A stretch of DNA of 32,525 nucleotides from an uncultured Clostridia bacterium. GTDB taxonomy: Bacteria; Bacillota; Clostridia; Oscillospirales; Oscillospiraceae. The notes below the pieces were generated by a model. The model had not been told where the DNA came from. It did no database searches and saw only the letters and a list, made by a program, of their open reading frames with translations. This document shows positions 28,494-32,525 of the stretch, piece by piece (the first letter of the stretch is position 1; every line of letters begins with the position of its first letter). The translations under genes and the position numbers were made by a program. Where the stretch lies: assembly GCA_947365965.1 (NCBI GenBank), contig CANAZG010000026.1, positions 1-32,525 of the forward strand, given 5' to 3'.

Positions 28494-28547
28494 CTTTCAG
28501 GTTTTTCTTATGATACTTTTCTTTGTTCACAAAGAAAAGTATCATAA
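28494..28547 (-). repeat. AT-rich palindromic repeat, copy F
   Basis: The longest copy: 19-bp perfect arms (28508-28526 TTATGATACTTTTCTTTGT and 28529-28547), with the tail CTTTCAGGTTTTTC on its left (reverse orientation). It abuts the stop codon of the DUF2284 gene (28549-28551). It shares the centre TTTGTTCACAAA with copy A, read on the other strand. Confidence 0.8.
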
Positions 28548-28548
28548 C

Positions 28549-29076
28549 CTAAAAGCAGTACATGCTGAAAAACGCCACCACGCCGGGTCCGCAGTCGTAC
28601 TCCATGCCGCACTTCTCCGCCAAGTCCTTCACAAACACGCAGTAGGCGGACATGCAGGAGTATTGCAGCGACGGAAACCGGCAGGGCGCGCCCTCTGCCA
28701 GAGCGCAGGGCGTACACAGGCCGCACCCGCTGGCCCCCACCATCAGCCCCGGCTCCCCCGCCCAGTCCATGAGCTCCCGGGTCAGCTTGTTGTGCCGGGC
28801 CTTGGCGGGCTTGGTCCGGCTCTCGTCCATGGGGTCCTCGATGTCCCACATGGTCTGCATCACCAGCGCCCGGGGCCAGCGCAGGATCCGCTGGCGCATC
28901 TCCTCCACAGTGCCGCAGTCCGGCGGGCAGCTGTAGTTGACCCCGTACTTCCCGCACAGGTTCTCCTGACACAGGGGGCGGAAGGAGGGCACGAAGGTGA
29001 TGTCCTTGGTGTCGATCAGCGCGGCGTTGGCAAAGCCCAGCGACAGCGCGTGGTCCAGCAGCGATTGCTTGTTCAT
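28549..29076 (-). CDS. DUF2284 Cys-rich metal-binding protein
   Basis: 175 residues. The family is recognised from the Cys clusters: CQENLCGKYGVNYSCPPDCGTVEEM (about 35-59), ASGCGLCTPCALAEGAPCRFP (about 114-134) and the C-terminal MEYDCGPGVVAFFSMYCF. Such proteins are annotated as predicted metal or iron-sulfur binding; the role is unknown. It has no export signal, so it is probably cytosolic. A gap of 148 bp to the divergent MoxR gene contains the promoters of both. The stop directly abuts palindrome F. Confidence 0.85.
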   Translation of the reverse strand: MNKQSLLDHALSLGFANAALIDTKDITFVPSFRPLCQENLCGKYGVNYSCPPDCGTVEEMRQRILRWPRALVMQTMWDIEDPMDESRTKPAKARHNKLTRELMDWAGEPGLMVGASGCGLCTPCALAEGAPCRFPSLQYSCMSAYCVFVKDLAEKCGMEYDCGPGVVAFFSMYCF

Positions 29077-29154
29077 GGTTCCCGTCCTCCTGACAGCGCT
29101 TTTATCCGGCTCCTATTGTACACCTTCCGGCGCGGTTTTTCCACAGAAATGTGA

Positions 29155-29183
29155 TTGCATTTTTCCTGAAAATATGGTATCAT
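29155..29183 (+). promoter_or_regulatory. Promoter of the moxR-VWA operon
   Basis: TTGCAT (29155-29160), 17 bp, TATCAT (29178-29183) with TGG before it (extended -10), 42 bp before the MoxR start. Confidence 0.65.
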
Positions 29184-29225
29184 ACCCCTGAAAATCTGTT
29201 AAATACTTAACAAAGGAGATGCCCT

Positions 29226-30119
29226 ATGGATATTTCTTCCCTGAAAGCCAGACTGGACGCGGCCCAGTATGTCTGCGACGACGGTCTGGCCACCACCCTG
29301 CTGGTGGCCCTGCAGCTGGGCCGGCCCCTGCTCATCGAGGGCGCGGCGGGCGTGGGCAAGACGGAGATCGCCAAGGTCATGGCCGGGGCCCTGGACCGGG
29401 AGCTGGTGCGGTTACAGTGCTACGAGGGCCTGGACGAGAGCAAGGCCCTCTATGAGTGGAACTACCAGAAGCAGCTTCTGAGCATCCAGGTGCGGATGAA
29501 CCGCCAGGACCCCGACGAGCTCACCCGCTCACTCTTTGGCGACGAGTACCTGCTGGAGCGGCCCCTGCTCCGGTCCATCCGGTCCGAGAAGCCGGTGGTG
29601 CTGCTCATCGACGAGATCGACAAGGCGGACGAGGAGTTTGAGGCGTTCCTGCTGGAGCTGCTCAGCGAGATGCAGGTCACCATCCCCGAGGTGGGGACCA
29701 TGCGGGCCAAATCCGTGCCCTTCGTGGTCCTCACCTCCAACCGGGCCCGGCCCCTCAGCGAGGCCCTCCGCCGCCGCTGCGCCTACCTCTATATCCCCTA
29801 CCCGGACGTGGAAAAGGAGGTGGCCATCATCCGCGCCAAGCTGCCCCATGCCGGGGACCGGCTGGCGGTGCAGGTGGCCCAGGCGGTCCACGATCTGCGG
29901 GAGAATGACGCCATCCTGAAAAAGCCCTCCATCGCCGAGACACTGGACTGGGTGTCCGCCCTGGAGGCCCTGGGCATCAGCGATCTGGACCGGGAGGCCG
30001 CCCGGCGGACCCTGGGCTTTGTGCTCAAGAGCAGCGAGGACATGGAGGCCGCCCTGGCCTGCGAGGAGGCGCCTGACCACCACCACTGCGGCGCCTGCGG
30101 CCACGCCGGGCAGCCATGA
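29226..30119 (+). CDS. MoxR-type AAA+ ATPase
   Basis: 297 residues. Walker A GAAGVGKT (39-46), Walker B VVLLIDEIDKAD (Asp-Glu 129-130), sensor 1 near VLTSNRARPLSEALRRRCAYLYIPYP (about 168-193) with the Arg finger. MoxR proteins remodel or insert cofactors together with a VWA partner, here the next gene, coupled by a 4-bp ATGA overlap. The C-terminus ends in a short Cys/His-rich tail (DHHHCGACGHAG) not typical of MoxR, which could bind metal. AAGGAGAT lies 5 bp before ATG 29226. Confidence 0.93.
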   Translation: MDISSLKARLDAAQYVCDDGLATTLLVALQLGRPLLIEGAAGVGKTEIAKVMAGALDRELVRLQCYEGLDESKALYEWNYQKQLLSIQVRMNRQDPDELTRSLFGDEYLLERPLLRSIRSEKPVVLLIDEIDKADEEFEAFLLELLSEMQVTIPEVGTMRAKSVPFVVLTSNRARPLSEALRRRCAYLYIPYPDVEKEVAIIRAKLPHAGDRLAVQVAQAVHDLRENDAILKKPSIAETLDWVSALEALGISDLDREAARRTLGFVLKSSEDMEAALACEEAPDHHHCGACGHAGQP

Positions 30120-31381
30120 GCGTCTACCTGGAGAAGCTGGCGGAGTTCTCCGGCCTGCTGCGCCGGGAGGGGCTGACGGTGGGCCTGCGGGAGACGGAGG
30201 ACGCCTGCCGCCTGCTGGCGGACTGGAACCTGACGGACCGGGAGACGGTCCGCTGCGCCCTGGAGACCGTGTACGCCAAGAGCCGGGAGGAGCAGGCCGC
30301 TTTCCGGCGGGCCTTTGACGGCTTCTTTGTCAGCGTGGAGAGGCGGGAGGCCCTCCGCCGCCGCCATGAGGAGGAGGCCCAGGCCCTGGCCCAGCGCCGG
30401 GCGGAGGCGGAGCGGGAGCTGCAGGTCAACGGCCACCCCATTGACCTGCGGGAGGACCTCCAGGAGGTCTATATTCGCATGGGCGAGGAAAAGCGGCGGG
30501 AGCTGATGGAGATGCTGGAGAAGACCCGGGGCACCATGGACCGCAGCCCGGACAAGCTCTACAGCAGCTTTATCCGCTCCGTGTTCATGCGCTTTCTGCT
30601 GGAGCAGCAGATGGTGATGGAGGACGCGGCGGTGGGCTGCGAGGCCTCGGACCCGGATCTGGCCCTGCTCTACCGGGACATCTCCCACTTCAAGGACGCA
30701 GACGTACCACGGGCCGCCGCCCTCATCGACGCCATCTCCCGGCAGCTGGACGCCCAGCTCTCCCGCCAGCGCCAGACCGGCGGACACAGCGGCAAGCTGG
30801 ACTTCAAGCGCACCATCCGCAGGGGGCTGGAGACCGGCGGCAGCTTCTATCGCCTCTCCTACAAGCGCAAGCGGCGCACCCGCCGTCGGCTGGCGCTGCT
30901 GTGCGACGTGTCCGGGTCCATGCTCCAGTTCTCCGAGTTCGCCCTGCGCTTCCTCAAGTCCATGAGCGACGTGTCCGAGTCCTCCCAGATCTTCCTCTTC
31001 TCCGAGCAGGTCCATCTGGTGGACCCCTTTGCCCTGCAAAATATGGACGCCTTCCGGGACTACGTCCGCACCTCCGGCCTCTACGGCCGGGGCACCGATC
31101 TGGGTTCCGCCCTGGAGCAGGTCTGCCGCCGCCCCGGGGCCCTGGGCCCCTCCACCACCCTGCTCATCCTCTCCGACACAAAGACCATCGACATCCCCCG
31201 GGCCGCCCGGTCCCTGCTGGAGGCCCGCCGTCAGGCGGGGAAGGTCCTCTGGCTCAACCCCATCCCGGAGGGCAAATGGCCCTATGTGCGCAGCATCCAG
31301 ACCATGTCCGCCCTGTGCCAGATGCTTCCGTGCAGCACCCTGGACGAACTGGCGAGAGCCTGCCGGAAGCTGCTTCGATAG
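30116..31381 (+). CDS. CoxE-like VWA domain protein
   Basis: 421 residues. The N-terminal ~230 residues are helical and charged (coiled-coil-like region 78-105). The C-terminal VWA domain starts near 255: MIDAS residues Asp264-x-Ser-x-Ser in CDVSGSM, Thr in GRGTDLGSAL (about 325), and Asp in LILSDTKTID (about 363). Matches the CoxE/YeaD-type partner of MoxR ATPases, which in other bacteria assist maturation of metalloenzymes such as CO dehydrogenase. No such enzyme is nearby, so the client is unknown. Cytosolic. Confidence 0.9.
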   Translation: MSVYLEKLAEFSGLLRREGLTVGLRETEDACRLLADWNLTDRETVRCALETVYAKSREEQAAFRRAFDGFFVSVERREALRRRHEEEAQALAQRRAEAERELQVNGHPIDLREDLQEVYIRMGEEKRRELMEMLEKTRGTMDRSPDKLYSSFIRSVFMRFLLEQQMVMEDAAVGCEASDPDLALLYRDISHFKDADVPRAAALIDAISRQLDAQLSRQRQTGGHSGKLDFKRTIRRGLETGGSFYRLSYKRKRRTRRRLALLCDVSGSMLQFSEFALRFLKSMSDVSESSQIFLFSEQVHLVDPFALQNMDAFRDYVRTSGLYGRGTDLGSALEQVCRRPGALGPSTTLLILSDTKTIDIPRAARSLLEARRQAGKVLWLNPIPEGKWPYVRSIQTMSALCQMLPCSTLDELARACRKLLR

Positions 31382-31483
31382 GGACGGGTGCGAAAAGCGG
31401 GCATGGAAGCGGGATTGATAGCCCTATAAATATTTGTTATGGCCCGATCACTCACTTTTTGCGGAAATCGGCACAATACGCAC

Positions 31484-31512
31484 TTGACATTTTCCCCATC
31501 GGATGGTATGCT
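31484..31512 (+). promoter_or_regulatory. Promoter of the cold-shock gene
   Basis: TTGACA (31484-31489), 17 bp, TATGCT (31507-31512). The transcript would have a 5' leader of about 108 nt, in which CGCCGCC and GCGGGGC (31567-31584) can form a stem followed by TTCTTTTT. Long leaders are usual for csp genes. Confidence 0.75.
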
Positions 31513-31627
31513 ATCCATGTGTTCGGAACTGTACAAATTGGTCACTGCTAGTGGACGGGCACCCTACGCCGCCTTCTTGCGGGGCTTCTTTTTGCACTGG
31601 TTTAATTATTTACTAGGAGGCTTCCCA

Positions 31628-31840
31628 ATGATTTCTGGAACTGTGAAATGGTTTAACGCGGAGAAGGGCTACGGCTTTATCTCCAACGACGATGGCAGCG
31701 GCGATGTTTTCGTCCACTTCTCCGCCATTCAGGGCACGGGCTACCGCACCCTCAGCGAGGGGCAGAAGGTTACCTACACCGTTGAGCCTGATCCCAAGAA
31801 CAGCAGCAAGATGCGCGCGGTGGATGTCACTGCCGTCTGA
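31628..31840 (+). CDS. csp: Cold-shock protein (CspA family)
   Basis: 70 residues, single OB-fold. RNP1 [10 protein letters not shown] (about 14-23) and RNP2 DVFVHFSAI (about 27-35) are intact; starts [15 protein letters not shown], as in CspB/CspA. Binds single-stranded RNA and DNA as a chaperone. AGGAGG (31615-31620) lies 7 bp before the ATG. Ended by a terminator at 31865-31899. Confidence 0.96.
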   Translation: MISGTVKWFNAEKGYGFISNDDGSGDVFVHFSAIQGTGYRTLSEGQKVTYTVEPDPKNSSKMRAVDVTAV

Positions 31841-31855
31841 TTGCTCCTTTCACAG

Positions 31856-31899
31856 AAAAAAAGCCGGGCTGTCCTATCTCAGGACAGCCCGATTTTTTT
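31856..31899. terminator. Bidirectional terminator between csp and the DtxR-type gene
   Basis: 11-bp perfect arms CGGGCTGTCCT (31865-31875) and AGGACAGCCCG (31881-31891), flanked by AAAAAAA (31856-31862) and TTTTTTT (31893-31899). T runs on both strands suit the two convergent genes. Confidence 0.9.
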
Positions 31900-31953
31900 G
31901 TCAAAACAGGACAATTTAAGCCGCTCGCGTTGGGAAAATTTTCGCCGCAAGCT

Positions 31954-32355
31954 TCAATTTTCTGGCAGGTCACCGCCCGCCGCCCCCTCCATGGTGCGCC
32001 GGACGTGGGCCTTGATCTTCTCAAAGGTCTCCGGGCTCAGATCGTGCTCCACCTTGCAGGCGTCGGAGGAGGCGGTCTCCTCGCTGACGCCCAGATAGAC
32101 GAAAAAGTCCGTCAGGGTCCGGTGGCGCTCGTAGATTCCCTCGGCAATGGCCGCCCCGGCGGGCAGCAGCTTGATGGAACCGTCGGGTTCCATCTCAATG
32201 TACCCGCTCTCCCGCAGCTTCTTCATGGCTACGCTGACGCTGGGCTTGGAGAACCCCAGCTCGTTGGCCACGTCGATGGAGCGGACCGTGGCCCGCCGCC
32301 GCCCGATCACCAGGATCGCCTCCAGATAGTCTTCCGCCGATTCATAGATGCGCAT
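31954..32355 (-). CDS. DtxR/MntR family metal-dependent regulator
   Basis: 133 residues: winged helix (about 5-65, AEDYLEAILVIGRRRATVRSIDVANELGFSKPSVSVAMKKLRESGYI) plus dimerisation domain; no SH3-like third domain. The metal-site residues read Asp9, Glu12, His78, Cys100, Glu103, His104. Asp9 matches MntR while Cys100 (in CKVEHDLS) matches DtxR/IdeR, so preference for Mn or Fe is unclear. It should repress metal uptake genes when metal-loaded. No transporter is adjacent on this side. Confidence 0.9.
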   Translation of the reverse strand: MRIYESAEDYLEAILVIGRRRATVRSIDVANELGFSKPSVSVAMKKLRESGYIEMEPDGSIKLLPAGAAIAEGIYERHRTLTDFFVYLGVSEETASSDACKVEHDLSPETFEKIKAHVRRTMEGAAGGDLPEN

Positions 32356-32433
32356 GTGCGGTTACCGCCTCTTCCCGCGGGATGACGCCCCGCGATTTTA
32401 GAACCTGTATAGCTGGGGATTCGCTGTGCTCCC

Positions 32434-32462
32434 AGCATACCACAGAAGGGATCAAAATACAA
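32434..32462 (-). promoter_or_regulatory. Promoter of the DtxR-type regulator
   Basis: On the minus strand, TTGTAT (32457-32462), 17 bp, TATGCT (32434-32439) with TGG before it. Beyond it to 32525 I see only AT-rich sequence with another TTGACA (32489-32494 on the minus strand). Confidence 0.6.
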
Positions 32463-32525
32463 TCAATTCCTCTAGGGCATGTTTGAAAATTGTCAACACG
32501 CCCAAATAGCGGGCCTTTTTCTGCC

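Noticed and set aside
1-32525. tRNA, rRNA, prophage, IS or conjugative genes
   Set aside because: None seen on either strand by motif or protein family.

Overview
The window is one continuous stretch of a chromosome that is GC-rich except for short AT-rich control regions and repeats. Gene families, AGGAGG-type ribosome binding sites, sigma-A promoters with 17-18 bp spacers, ECF and AGCS transporters, RbgA, a fused CobA-HemD, type III pantothenate kinase and NiaR all point to a Gram-positive anaerobe. The best guess is a high-GC clostridium of the Oscillospiraceae (Flavonifractor, Lawsonibacter or Intestinimonas type). This is inferred from gene content and not from a marker gene. I see no rRNA, tRNA, CRISPR array, prophage or insertion sequence.

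Left part (1-10040, minus strand). One long run of genes reads right to left from a promoter near 10040. It encodes an M16 peptidase pair (inactive YmfF-like, active YmfH-like), Lgt, then the tetrapyrrole cluster cobI - sirC - hemC - cobA/hemD - hemB, then a TIGR01440/YwlG-type protein. A GT4 glycosyltransferase with its own promoter follows, and a terminator lies at 66-106. The tetrapyrrole genes convert porphobilinogen to uroporphyrinogen III and precorrin-2 and feed cobalamin and siroheme. hemA and hemL are not present.

Middle (10140-20656). On the plus strand are an apgM-like phosphotransferase and a DUF1015 protein. Next comes a small locus that looks like a tandem duplication of a divergent regulator unit: a 74-residue protein, two XRE regulators and a small membrane zinc-ribbon protein. 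ispE and a small membrane peptide follow. On the minus strand is a Na+/amino-acid (AGCS) symporter behind a tandem glycine riboswitch. A nitroreductase-Nudix fusion on the plus strand and a minus-strand phosphoesterase end at a shared hairpin.

Right part. A five-gene minus-strand operon, lepB-rbgA-rnhB-yraN-thrC, has a strong promoter at 23245-23273. It is followed by single genes: nfeD, an HD phosphohydrolase, a NiaR-type repressor (plus), and a CNNM/CorC-type transporter. The transporter has a 5' leader with a 26-codon acidic, Cys-rich reading frame overlapping a terminator, which looks like ribosome-mediated attenuation. Next are an ECF S component plus coaX (probably pantothenate uptake and phosphorylation), a DUF2284 protein, a MoxR ATPase with a CoxE-like VWA partner, a cold-shock protein and a DtxR/MntR-type regulator.

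Six copies of an AT-rich palindrome with a conserved purine-rich tail are scattered through the window, always at gene ends. In three cases they supply the stop codon of the neighbouring gene. The most interesting items are the CorC leader, the duplicated XRE divergon and the palindrome family.
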